Assembly: GCA_036852015.1 (NCBI GenBank)
Contig: JAANDG010000601.1
Span: 1-64,000, forward strand
Direction of reading: 5' to 3'
DNA length: 64,000 nt
From: Pelodera strongyloides
Taxonomy: Eukaryota; Nematoda; Chromadorea; Rhabditida; Rhabditidae
Position numbers and translations under genes: made by a program. Shown one piece after another: positions 11,401 through 22,500 of the stretch (position 1 is its first letter; every line of letters starts with the position of its first letter). The notes beneath the pieces were generated by a model. That model had not been told where the DNA came from. It saw only the letters and a list, made by a program, of their open reading frames with translations, and did not search any database.

Positions 11401-14400
11401 AGCTGCCTAGCACGCTGTTTTACAACGAAATCTAATAATTGTATCCACCTAGCGCTAATTGTATTTCAAGGAATTAAGCAATAAACTTGAAGTTGAAGGT
11501 CAAAACTACATGACAAGATAAACAAACTACTTGTTCCAAACAGATCATGATAGTCATCATCTCCCTTCGTTGAACTCGCACGGCTACTCATTCCGTCTTC
11601 ATTAAGCAAAGAAAATGCGGCTGGAATTAATTAATGTAAAAACACATAAGTTCTGATACGTAATGATGTAATGATACCACCAGGTGAGGGCATAAATCCC
11701 GTCGGGTTCGTCAACTGGATTATGCCCAGAATCCAGCTACGGCTATCCCCAACCGTATGTTGAAAGACTATGCTTACCTGCCCATCCTTATTCATTACGT
11801 CATCCATATTTGCATTTATTACATCAAAATAAAGAATAGAACACAAAAAAAAACAGCTAAACTCCAGCATCCAGCCAGTTATTTGAAAATATATAAAACA
11901 AACAACAAACCAAAATCATCTCTATTTCGACCACGCGAGGAGATCATCTTATTCGCTCCTTTATCTCTTTTCCGTTTAACGTTGTCGTTCTTGCCCTGCA
12001 AACAACATTCAAAAATACAATATATGTTAGAAAATTACGTAAAAATAAAATAATAATTTATTTTCCGGTTTGCATGATTATTGCATTTTGTAAAAGGTGA
12101 TAATTACTGTATGTGGAAAATCAAAGGAGAGAAAAACATGCAGAACCTCCTAAATGTATTCAAAAAGTCTCAATTCCAACTACATACTACATACATCAAG
12201 TGCGAACGTTGAGATCCAGCAAAACCAAAACCAAAACCAATGTTATGTTATACGGTTCAATAAAAAGACAAAATATATCAACAAAACAAAACATATAAGT
12301 CACTAACCTTTCGGGCGTTGTTTTTCCGAGAAGGGGGAGGCGTCCCAGAAATAGAACGATCCCTGTTTCTGTACTTGTTCTGCTCCTCTGAAATGAAATC
12401 ACTGCAATCAAGCTTTCTAGTTACTGTAACTATGTAAAGCAAACGTTCTACCGTTCTACGGAACACGGAACACTCATTTCCCAAATAAATCGGACTGCGG
12501 ATTGCGGATGCGGACTATAAAATAGTTCTATATGACAATTCACTTAGGGTACAAGCAAGGAAGGCAAGTGTCAAAATTCACTAAACACGTATGTTAATTG
12601 TCTCATAAGTTGAGTGCACGTTATTGTACTTAGCATGACGCATGACCTGTAAAATGTGTAAATGCAAAAAAAATTAAACTAACTCAATGGTCGTCCAGTC
12701 AACCGACTATTCAGTCCGAAATCAAAGTCGGCGAGAACAGGTCCCGGTCCATCAATTGGTTCAAACTGCATTTGACAGTTGTTCATGTGTGACGATGATG
12801 GGCGAACCCGCTGGCTTGCACAGAAGTCTACAAAAGAACAAAAATAATGGAAAAGTGAGGCTCACTGTAGGGCCTGTTTTTTTTTTATTTAAAAGGAGGA
12901 AGCAGTTGTTCAGAAAGTTTCCATTCTTTGTGTGTGTGGGACTACCACCATGCACGTTTTTTGTATATTGTCCGTTGCTTTAGTAGCTTTACAAACGATG
13001 TGCAGTGCTGCTAATCAGCAACCTATTTACCCAATTTAATGCGAAATGCTAGCCTAGCCTCTTTGGAAAATTTGCATATGATAAGCAAATCCTATGTATC
13101 CTATGCTACTTTTGTACTATTGCCGTGGACGATCGTACAAAATTAGCATAGTATACATAGGATTTTCTAATCATATGCAAATTGTCCAAAGGGGCTAGCA
13201 TTTCGCTTTAACTACAGGAGCACTAGCAAACTAACGAAGAGTTGGATTTTCGGTAGCGATTTTCGGTAGCGATTTCGATAGGCTAACTGCTCTACGCTAG
13301 GCATAAAAACACGCACTTCTTTCAACCATTTCGGTATATCCTGGATTGTCCACCTCTAGCTCTATTTTACAGTGATACGTCGATTCGCCCACCTGTAAAC
13401 TAGTTTATATTCAAATTCAAAAGATCTAATCACTAACCACTATTGAATAGTTCAATAGTTACAAGTTCGCCACAAAAAAAAAACCAAAAACGTCACCGTT
13501 CATGAATTTGAAGACTTATAACGGCAATGGCCAAACTCAAAATGATAAATAATGAACTAACCTTATCCGACACTTTTAACAGGAAACGTTCGGTTCTTTC
13601 ACTCAAGGCGATTTTTTCTTCCGCGATTTCCCGCAAACGAGCGTATTTCTAAAGAAAAAAAGCTAGTCAACAAGTCAACGCCAAATATTCTTAGAAGCTA
13701 TACGCCACGCCCGATCCGACAGCACGCATGAAAACATGCCTCTTTACAACATAAAGGTAAATATGAACCTTGCCTGGATCAACAGTTTTTGTATATGGAC
13801 ATAGACATGTATTTTTTAAATCAACTGTTATGATGGAATGTTGTGTCAAGGGGTAACATCAACAGGGCAGCACACAGCACACAAACACAACATACAAGAC
13901 TTTTTCAGACTAAATTAGAAATAGATAACTAGCCTGTCCTATCTTCTTGTATGTATCCTGAAGAACATGTGGCGGATGTCTCTGTGTCTTATCCAAAAGA
14001 AGTTTCCGTAACCGTTTAAAATCTTCCATGACATCTGAAATTCGTTAAAATACACATAAACGTTATTAATAAAATATGCGCCGCCAATAGTTTTTTTTGC
14101 GGCACAGAAAAGCATGCATTAAAACAGAATTGGATATTTGTAAGGATATAAGATAACTTACCTTTGGATTCCCTATCTAGCTTCCGTATCCGATCAAAAC
14201 GGTTTGTGATTTCCTCAGGGAGGTCCTCGATCACTAAAATATGCCAATGTCATTAGCCCCAAAGTGTAGTCCACCATGCGGCAAGCAATAGTAAACGGTA
14301 AATGCAAATAGGTTTCTTTATTGCGTGGCATTTCCAGTGTTTTACACTACTGACAACTGTCCCAAATTCATACAAAGATAAGTAAAATAAACTAACGACT

Positions 14401-14431
14401 TACACTCGAAAATATCGTCCAAATATTGCAT
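8433..14431 (-). CDS. ing-3: ING-family PHD-finger protein (ING3-like), complete
   Basis: Fifteen exons: 14431-14404, 14233-14162, 14034-13934, 13648-13562, 13392-13317, 12827-12684, 12387-12308, 11995-11911, 11620-11531, 11146-11052, 10836-10670, 9926-9848, 9418-9341, 8895-8857, 8552-8433; 1341 nt, 446 aa plus TGA. Human ING3 is 418 aa. Residues 1-130 are the ING N-terminal coiled coil ([30 protein letters not shown]). Then come [18 protein letters not shown], a basic Ser/Arg/Lys-rich middle with KRKRDKG (likely NLS), an acidic stretch ([12 protein letters not shown]) and a Lys/Glu-rich helix. The C-terminal PHD finger has the ligands CLC, CCDNES-C, HFAC and CPNC, plus the aromatic/methionine residues expected for H3K4me3 reading. 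ING3 proteins belong to NuA4/TIP60-type histone acetyltransferase complexes (family knowledge). Introns 3 and 11 start with GC rather than GT, and several introns carry palindromic repeats. Confidence 0.95.
8987..9166. mobile_element. TTAA-flanked palindromic MITE, family A copy 2
   Basis: TTAA-AGCGAAATACCGGCCGG at the left, complement CCGGCCGGTTTTTCGCT-TTAA at the right, AT-rich core with TTATGTTCATTTGCATAAGC. It sits in the ING-like gene between exons 13 and 14. Confidence 0.9.
9564..9692. repeat. Inverted repeat GTCGGTATTTTAACTGAACTTTTCC
   Basis: About 40 bp arms (AGTCGGTATTTTAACTGAAC... with the exact complement ending at 9692). The arms include a second AATTCCGAGATGG-type motif. It is in the intron between exons 12 and 13 of the ING-like gene. 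It has no TTAA edge, so it is distinct from family A. Confidence 0.75.
13036..13211. mobile_element. TTAA-flanked palindromic element, family C (GCGAAATGCTAGCC ends)
   Basis: TTAA-TGCGAAATGCTAGCC ... GGGGCTAGCATTTCGCT-TTAA, with internal arms AAATTTGCATATGATAAGCA and complement. It is in intron 5 of the ING-like gene. A left half-copy starts at about 14685, upstream of the same gene. Confidence 0.85.
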
Positions 14432-14684
14432 CTTGATTGGCCGTAAGCAAACAAAACCCGAACGGAATTAATGATAAACCCGTCAAAAGACGCGCATCCA
14501 GAACTATCTAGGCTAAAGTAAGGCGATTAACCAGGACACATTGAAAATTTTAACGAGAAACTAGAAACTAGGAAGTCTGCACGGTAACAAGAATAACGGC
14601 CAAATAAAAAGGGACTTCTTGCAAAAGATTACAACTTCACAGCATAAACATCTGACTATTTTTTTATTTAATTTGGATTGCTGT

Positions 14685-14775
14685 TAAAGCGAAATGCTAG
14701 CCCCTTTGGAAAATTTGCATATGATAAGCAAATCCTATGTATCCTATGCTAATTTTGTACGAATGCCGTTGACAA
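14685..14775. mobile_element. Half copy of family C palindrome
   Basis: TTAAAGCGAAATGCTAGCCCCTTTGGAAAATTTGCATATG matches the left arm at 13036 through AATTTTGTACGAATGCCGTTGACAATT. The right arm is missing, so the element was truncated or rearranged. Confidence 0.7.
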
Positions 14776-16084
14776 TTCACATAAAATAACAACAAAAGAG
14801 GAGCGAAATCGACAACACGAGGGCGGCGAGGGACGGACCAAACAAAAAAATAAACGGCTGAACACTAATTGATTTTCTGAGTACATTTTTTGTCAGAAAT
14901 AAGCACAGTTTTTGAACAATATTTTTGTACGGTAGCCAGTCCGTTTTATTGTAAAAATGATTTTACATTTATCTTTCTACTGTACTTAATGTTTTTAGTT
15001 AATTTCAAAGTATTTTGTTCAGTCATTGCTTCATTTCTTAATAATAATATATTCTAGACCAAGGACATGTTTTGTCTTTCCAAAAAACTAGTTTATAAAA
15101 ATATGTTTCACACAACACCCCATAATATTCTGGGTGCCAATTTGATGATCGTTAATCTTGACCTGTGGTTCATGCAAGTGCGCGAAATCGAGGGGCAACG
15201 GGAAGAAAATTGTAGGGCGCACAGCATACCTTGTGCGTAATCTTCAAACGTACACACATTGCGCCAATACACTTGTTGTGCGCATTTTGTGTGCTCTGTC
15301 TGGCGATCGAGTTGCTCCGGCGAGACATCGCCCCATGGAAAAAAGAGGAGGAAAGAGAGGAGAGGAGAGGGACTGAGTCACCGTTCCGTATGGAAATTGG
15401 CTCACCGACAACGCCGCGCATAGAACATTCGACGGCGATTCTCATTCTGATTCTTTATAATTCGTAATTCTTAATACTTTTTACGGTTCTTGTTAACATG
15501 CCATAAAAAGTACACATGAACTAAACACAAGTTTTCTTGTTATATGGCAGTTTGCACTTTGACTTTGATCTATCGGGCGCGGATTGAGCCTTTAGTCTTT
15601 AGGGTATCGACTATTTTTGTGATGACGATGCCCTCGAAAAGCGACGGACGCCATGTGTTCGCGAAAGGTGTACAATTTGCTGGCGCTCCTGTGGCGCACT
15701 CGTGGCGCACAGGTTGCCTAACGACCGCGCAATTTTCAAACGGTTTCACCGCGTGTTTGCCTTATTCCCCTTTGCGGTTTACAAGCGCGACGCATATACG
15801 AGGTTCCACCAATGTGCACCGACTTACGGCCCACAGACATACACATTAGATTAGATGCGTAACAGGCAAAAGTAGATTTCTGCGTAACACAACAAATAAA
15901 CAAACAATCATCACTAAATGACTTCTTATTTAAGTAACGTCCACAGTAGCAACCGTAACATCATATATAAGTAGTAAAAAATAACACTTCACATAACATG
16001 CTTTACAATCAAGATACCGAACGATATTATCGTACTACTAGGACTTTCATTTTCTCATAAGGTAAACAATTAATTCCTAATTCA

Positions 16085-16266
16085 TTAAAGCGAAATACCG
16101 GCCGGTTTTTGAAACGCATCGAGTACACCAGCATTCTTATGCAACTTATGCAAATGAACATAAATTAGAATAAAAAATCGAGCTAAATTCGAGTACATTA
16201 GCATAAATACGCAATAATTCAGTTGTCCACGGTGCGTTTCAAAAACCGGCCAATATTTCGCTTTAA
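16085..16266. mobile_element. TTAA-flanked palindromic MITE, family A copy 3
   Basis: TTAA-AGCGAAATACCGGCCGG at the left; right arm AAAACCGGCCAATATTTCGCT-TTAA. Core TTATGCAACTTATGCAAATG and AATCGAGCTAAATTCGAG are as in the other copies. Confidence 0.9.
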
Positions 16267-17465
16267 AACCAAAATATTTACTTGATGGAGATTGCGCCGC
16301 ACAAAGCAGTAGAACAAATATTTCTAGTCTAGTATTTCATTATTTCCATGGAACGTTGTTGCTTTCATCAAAGATTACACGTAAAACATTGCACAATGGA
16401 AAGTTGCAGTTTTCATTGCGAAATCTGCACTATTGCATCACCACAGTAAGATCAGACGTATTACGAAAAGTATATACTTAGGGCTTACAGATGTTTACAA
16501 GTGTTTATAAAATATTTATTAGACTTTTTGAAACTCTAGGGGGACTTTAATGTTTTAGTCCAGAAATTCCTGTGTCTCACGCCACGGTGCATACTGGAGC
16601 GTTCTTCTTACTTATATTTTTTAACCATTATTAGTCATTTTAACTGATCAATTTTTAGTCAGGGTGTCGTACTGACGAGACCCCCACCCTGATTAAAAAA
16701 TCCTCGTCTACGACCGGGGTCGAAACGAGGTCCGTGTTTTGCACGGTAGTTATATTCACTCAATACGTTCTAACTTTAATTATTATTATTTACATTCATA
16801 CATTTTTTATTTATAATAATATTTGTTTATTATTATCAGGATGTTCGTCTTTAGCCTGTACTCAACACCGGCACTATTGCTATTGTCGCACTACCGTACT
16901 GCGGTATTAGATTTTAAGTATTAGAACACTTTATACCGGCTCTCCACCGTGAGGATCTCAAAAAAAAACATATACAACTTTATCCTACAGCTGCACTCTC
17001 AAGCTCAAGCCCTCTAGGTTTGTAGTTTGTAGTTTGTAGTTTGCTTAGCGGGATGATGTCTGTATCCTGTAGTCTGCAATCTGCTCCCACCGTAGTTTGC
17101 TCTCTCTCGAACCCTTTGACGATGACTAGTCGTGTATGCTCAAGAGATCTGTCACGTAGATTGTTGCGAGTTGAATTCATACAATGGATGGTGTTATACC
17201 TGTCGAAGTGCCAACCCAACATTGTCAGTCTACAGAACTACAGTGCTTAGGGAAACTAATTTACATAGTCAAATCAAGTCCTGAGTTTTGCATTCAAATC
17301 AAGTCCTATGCTTTGCATGCTGTATTGAACCAGCCTCGAATCAAGAGCACGCTTCTGAAGCGCAAGGATTCAACGATATTCTGCCATCTAACCTTAGACC
17401 ACTTATCGCCATTCATGATATGTTATTTAGTCAGAAGTCAGAAGTACTTAATTTAGTATCCAACT

Positions 17466-17641
17466 TTAAAGCGAAATACCGGCCGGTTTTTGAAAAGCAT
17501 CTCAAGTACTTGCATTCCTACGCATGTATGCAACGTGGGGTCTAATCGGGGTCTAGTTTTTATTCTATTTTTTTGCTCATGCTGCATAAGAAAGCAGGCG
17601 TACGAAATGCGTTTCAAAAACCTGCCGGTATTACGCTTTAA
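17466..17641. mobile_element. TTAA-flanked palindromic MITE, family A copy 4 (variant core)
   Basis: Canonical ends AGCGAAATACCGGCCGG and complement, TTAA on both sides. The core differs (CATCTCAAGTACTTGCATTCC ... GGGGTCTAG) and matches copy 11 at 48703, so they form a subfamily. Confidence 0.88.
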
Positions 17642-17704
17642 TAAACCATCAACGGCGATAATCAAGCGTTTCCACGTTCCACTTTGACTGTAAGCATCCA
17701 GAAG

Positions 17705-17828
17705 CCATATTCAGCACTCCTATTCCCTCGGGGAAATATTCCCCGGGGACAGAAAATAGCATTCTATGTGAGAGACGCAGAGAAAGGGACGGAGAATTCC
17801 CCATGGGTAATTGAGTGGTGAATATGGC
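17705..17828. mobile_element. Palindromic element with GCCATATTCA ends
   Basis: GCCATATTCAGCACTCC at the left is complemented by GAGTGGTGAATATGGC at the right. The interior contains TTCCCTCGGGGAAATATTCCCCGGGG. The end motif resembles the CCGTATTCACC elements at 591 and 986. Confidence 0.6.
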
Positions 17829-18003
17829 ATCATATGCAGAACGTGAGGGACCAGAATTGGTATCGTTATTTTGTTTGCCTAGTAATGTATGTACATATGC
17901 AAGACCTCTAAAAATCGATTTCCGACACATGTCCCCATCTTGCACTCTTGAAATGCCTTACAATATGATAAATTAAAATATAATTCTGATGAATTGTAAC
18001 ATA

Positions 18004-18185
18004 TTAAAGCGAAATACCGGCCGGTTTTTGAAACACATCTAATAGACCAGCATTCTTATGCAGCGTATGCAAATGAACATAAATTAGAACAAAACATCGA
18101 GCTAATTTCGAGATAATTAGCATAAATACGTGAGAATTCAGTTGTCCACGATGCGTTTCAAAAACCGGCCGGTATTTCGCTTTAA
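18004..18185. mobile_element. TTAA-flanked palindromic MITE, family A copy 5
   Basis: Nearly canonical copy: TTAA-AGCGAAATACCGGCCGG ... CCGGCCGGTATTTCGCT-TTAA, with both arms intact. Confidence 0.92.
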
Positions 18186-18699
18186 AGATATATCTTTCAA
18201 TACACATACAAGAAAATATGATTTAAATCATTACATCTATTGTTATGAAAGTGACGTTTCTATGCGTTGCTATGGTGGCGCGTAGCTAAAATTTATGGGC
18301 AGCGAGCGTAATTTCCAAATGTAATCTATTTTTTATATTGCCTGTGGTATGTGGTTCTATGAATTGTGAAGACCTTGCACATTTCAAAGAATAATTTATG
18401 AAAGCTTGACGCGAGGCTCACGAAAGATACACCCTTTATTTCTTTCGGTTCTATCCTAGAATAGGGGGCCTTACCAAATTTCAGGCGGCCTTAGGCGTCA
18501 GGCGGCCTTAGCTAAGGAATAGGCGGCCTTATATCAAAGTTACAGGCGGATTTTATTTTTTATCATTCTTTTATCATATCTTTTATCACCTTTCGATAAA
18601 ATGAAAGAAATTGAACACTTAATTCTCGTGCGCAAGCTGGTTACTATGAGATTAAGGCTTAAGAATTTATGTGAATAAACCTTATATATCTACTTATTC

Positions 18700-18770
18700 T
18701 TATTTATTATTTATTAAATAACACCACAGGGTGTGCATCACAATGAAATGATGAAAAGAAAGTAGTATGT
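18700..18770. repeat. Dispersed repeat with TTTATTTATT tail, copy 1
   Basis: TTATTTATTATTTATTAAATAACACC followed by a GGTGTGCATCA block and AATGAAATGATGAAAAG. A second copy with the same order lies at 20850-20925. The AT simple tract next to a conserved block resembles the end of a SINE or LINE. Confidence 0.55.
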
Positions 18771-19579
18771 AACTCGTCGTGTTGTCGTTGATGTTATTGG
18801 TGTTATTGATGGAATACTTGCTATATGCGGTGTTATTATCATTGTGTCCCAAACTTATAAGTAGCTTTCCTATCAAAAACCTTCAAATTTTCTCTACACA
18901 CAGTGACTAAAACTCCTAATATGCATGGATATAATTTATGCAAATTGTTACATGCAAATTCCTCGATTAGCATGTTTTCTGGAGTGTATGCTAATTAATT
19001 AGAATAGGTATTTGCCACACGTAGCATATTTATTAGTCACCACAATGTTTGTCGACAAAATCCGTTGTTATAGTTTGTATTTTGATCGTTCAACTTCAAT
19101 GATGTATTTTCGCTTCTGACTCATAACATTGACAACCACTATTTATTCTGCCCAAATCATTTTTGAATCCCCGTAATTATTCAGCTTTTTCTAAATTGCT
19201 CCTATTCTAATTTCAAAAAAAAAATCCGGATTATTAATTAATTAATAATCTAGTCATAAAATGTTGCCACCATTTTATGATGATTTTTGCCAGTCGATCA
19301 TGACATTTACATATCATTACAGTAGTAGTAGTAGTCACTTGAAACTTGTTGTTCATTTAGTTTCTAGGAAATCCCGTAATGTAAATATGAATAATGAACG
19401 AATTACCTCTCAATTCGTTACATTCTCTCCCTCTCCCTCCCTGCCTCCCCCCTCTCTCTCTCCCTCTCTCTCTTACCTTTCTACCTTGCCCACCCCAATT
19501 TTTGTTGATGATTGTCTGGGATTGGCTAATTGTTCAATGATTGAATTAATTATTATCTATATAATTATATTATTTCAGG

Positions 19580-22500
19580 ATGGCCAACGTGGTGGCTCCG
19601 GTGTCCACCCTTGATACTCGGGAACACTCGCTCGCTGTCGACGTTGATCATGTGGACGCCACCAACATGGTTAGTCGGCAGATATTTGGGTTGCAAGCGG
19701 CGCGAAAACGGTGCGCGGCATAGGAAAACGTTGCGCCGAAAACGTTGCACAGAAAACGGTGCAACGTTGTCCGCCGGTTTGACGCCGCTCGCACTCCAAC
19801 TTTCACGTTGCGAATTAGGAAATTGTATTTTACTTTTGCTTCTTCTCAAACTTTTATTCGAAAGGTTCCTGGCAAATCAATGAATCTTCTTTTAATACAT
19901 AGCTAAGGTACCAATTCGGTAATAATAGTCATAGAAAAAAAATGTACAGTAAGCCATTATATTTCAGAAGATGGGTAATGGAAAGAACAATAATATCGAA
20001 CACCTCACGGACCACAACTTTGTCGCTGCTTACGTGGTGGATGAGGCGGCAATTGTGCCGAAGTTCATTGACGGTGAAAGGATAATTAGGGATACTTATT
20101 ATTAATCTAACGTAAACGCTTAGGCGGCTTTAAGTCCCGTAAAGATTTATAGCTTTTCGAAAGAAAGCTGTCCCCCGCCTAGCCTCCGAACTTTGCAGAT
20201 TACATAGAATTGAATATTTGAATATAAATATTCGAATAATTATTAGACATGACGGAAGGTTCTAATATTATACTCATGCGGCAACATCTCTCATGGCGGA
20301 CAGGAGACTATAGCAAAAGACCAAAAGTGTATATATCAACAATAGACAGTATGCAAATTTCGGAAACCACCCTCCTCTCCCCTAGTTACCCTTATGTTCA
20401 AAAATTTATCTTGTTTCCATTCAGGTTCTACTCAACTTGTCGTCCTCTTCGGTTGGGCCGGCTGTCGCGATCGCTATCTCAGCAAATATGCCAGTTTTTA
20501 TGAGGAAGCGGGGTCAGAAAGTTATACTCTCAATATAGTTTATGTAAATTGAAAGTATTTTGGAATGGCTTGAGTGCAGCCTCTTGAGTATAATCGACTC
20601 TAGGTTTAGCATATCATCTAACTCAGAACTCTGCAGGTCCGTAATTTTACCGATTGATTCGTTGCCTGATTGATTGATTGTTCATTCGATTGATTTATTA
20701 AGCGGTATAACAGCCGGTTTTGGAAAAGTATCTAGACGAACTGCATTACCATGGATCATATGTAAATAATGCTAATTAGAATAAAAACGACACAAAATCG
20801 AGCTTCTTAGACTAAATAGGAGCACACAGCACACGTCCAACATTCTTATCATTGTTATTTATTTATTTATTTATTAAATAACACCGGGGTGTGCATCAAA
20901 TAATATGATGAAGAGAAAACAATGTAGATATAACGTAGCCATTGGTACTGTAGTCGATTAGCAATCGGGTAAAAGAAAAAAAAGGTGTATCATACAAGTG
21001 TATATATCTTGGCCTGCTATCTGTTATCTGTTATACCGCTTTAACAATAAAACTAGTGATTGACTGATTGATTGATTAATAACGTATGTTCAGCATGTCG
21101 ACGGTCCGGTTCACTGCTCCAATTTCAAAAGTGCGCTCCTTTGCGAGTTATAGAGCCTTCGCTCTGGAAGTCTACGAGAAAGTGTTCGAGTCGGAGCTAA
21201 ACTACGACGTATACTTTCATGTGTTTAGGTAAACCATCTTTATGTATGTTTATATTCTGCAATACTTCACTCCTGTGCCCAGCCGTTACAGCCTTACAGC
21301 AACCTTTATTATACACAGCGCAAGTTTGCTCGTTGGGTCTGAGCCATTGGGAAAGACAACCAATAGTTCCAAATAGGAAGCAATATTAATTTTTGATCAG
21401 TAACTATTTTTAACCTAGGGCTATTCTATGTATACTAGCATGTGCATGCATAAAAAAACTTTGTATTTGCATCATGAGATGCTGTTATATCATTTTCAAC
21501 CACGATTTTTTACAGTATGAATGGATGTTCGGTATTTGCGGCGCTTTGGGACCTCTTTGACACGATGCCCAATGAAAAGGCCCTCAAACACAGAGTAAAG
21601 GGGATTCTGTTTGACAGGTAAGGTTATAATACTAAGTCCTAGCATCCTACGCCTGCCGTAGTATCCATTTGACGCTCAACCCTGGTCTAACGTTGTCCTA
21701 AATTAGCAGGAAAATGTAGAAATTTCGGCTATCACCTGTACATTACTCCCTGCACAACAGTTTCTTGGATAATAATAGAGCAGAAACCTCTTTGCACAGT
21801 TACAGTGCATTTTCCATGAGCTGTGAAAGTTTGCCAGGAAAATTGAACGAACACAGGCATACATAAGGCTCACGATCCAACTCGTACATGTAGCAGGGAT
21901 CGAACCTGCGACCTGCCGCGTGAGATCCAAACGCTCTAACCACTATACCACATAATAAGTATTGCTTCCAGTTGTCCAGCCAATGTCAGTCCTCAGCAGT
22001 CTGCCCGTGCCATCTCCTTCGCCACAATGCCGCCCTCTTCATACCACCCGGCAGTACGCGAATCGTACAAAGCCATCCTATTGACGTATTTGTCGGTTCA
22101 TCGGTGAGAACTTTTGAAATCGCGGGCCAAGAAGGATTATTTATCGTAGGAATACTTAGAAGTTTTTGGGTTTTGCTCTCCAATTACGTTGTTGACCTTT
22201 TATTGATAGTCTTACGGTGATTATTGATCATAAACTTACAAAGGTGTGCTTTGGGTTACTGCGTATAATTATGTTAAAAAAAAGCGGGAACATCGTAAGG
22301 AAGCGGCGTGCAACTTTACCGCAGAAAAGACGCCGCCCACATGCCATCTTTCATCAGTGCTGTGTTTTAGAGCAATGATTTGGTTGCGCTCCATGTTCGA
22401 GGATAACGTCTACGAGAAGAATTTTGCTTTCTTCCGCCTTCTGGCCATGAATGATCTGCCACAACGGTACCTTTCGTTTGAACTTTTTTTTACGTTCAAT

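Larger units (their letters stand above)
14432..19579. other. Divergent intergenic spacer between ING-like and TMEM53-like genes
   Basis: No exon chain could be supported. Open frames at 15158-15470 and 15544-15849 lack splice context and resemble no family I know. The spacer holds the half palindrome at 14685, a GGCGCAC-rich island (about 15640-15800), three family A elements, the palindrome at 17705-17828 and a structured patch at 16660-16730. Promoters of both flanking genes are expected here, but no element is clear enough to name. Confidence 0.55.

Noticed and set aside
15544..15849. 101-aa plus-strand frame upstream of the TMEM53-like gene
   Set aside because: Lies in the GGCGCAC-rich repeat island, no splice donor leading to a phase-matched exon, no domain.
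21890..21955. Functional tRNA gene on the minus strand
   Set aside because: T arm is perfect, but the anticodon and acceptor stems do not pair; treated as a SINE head.
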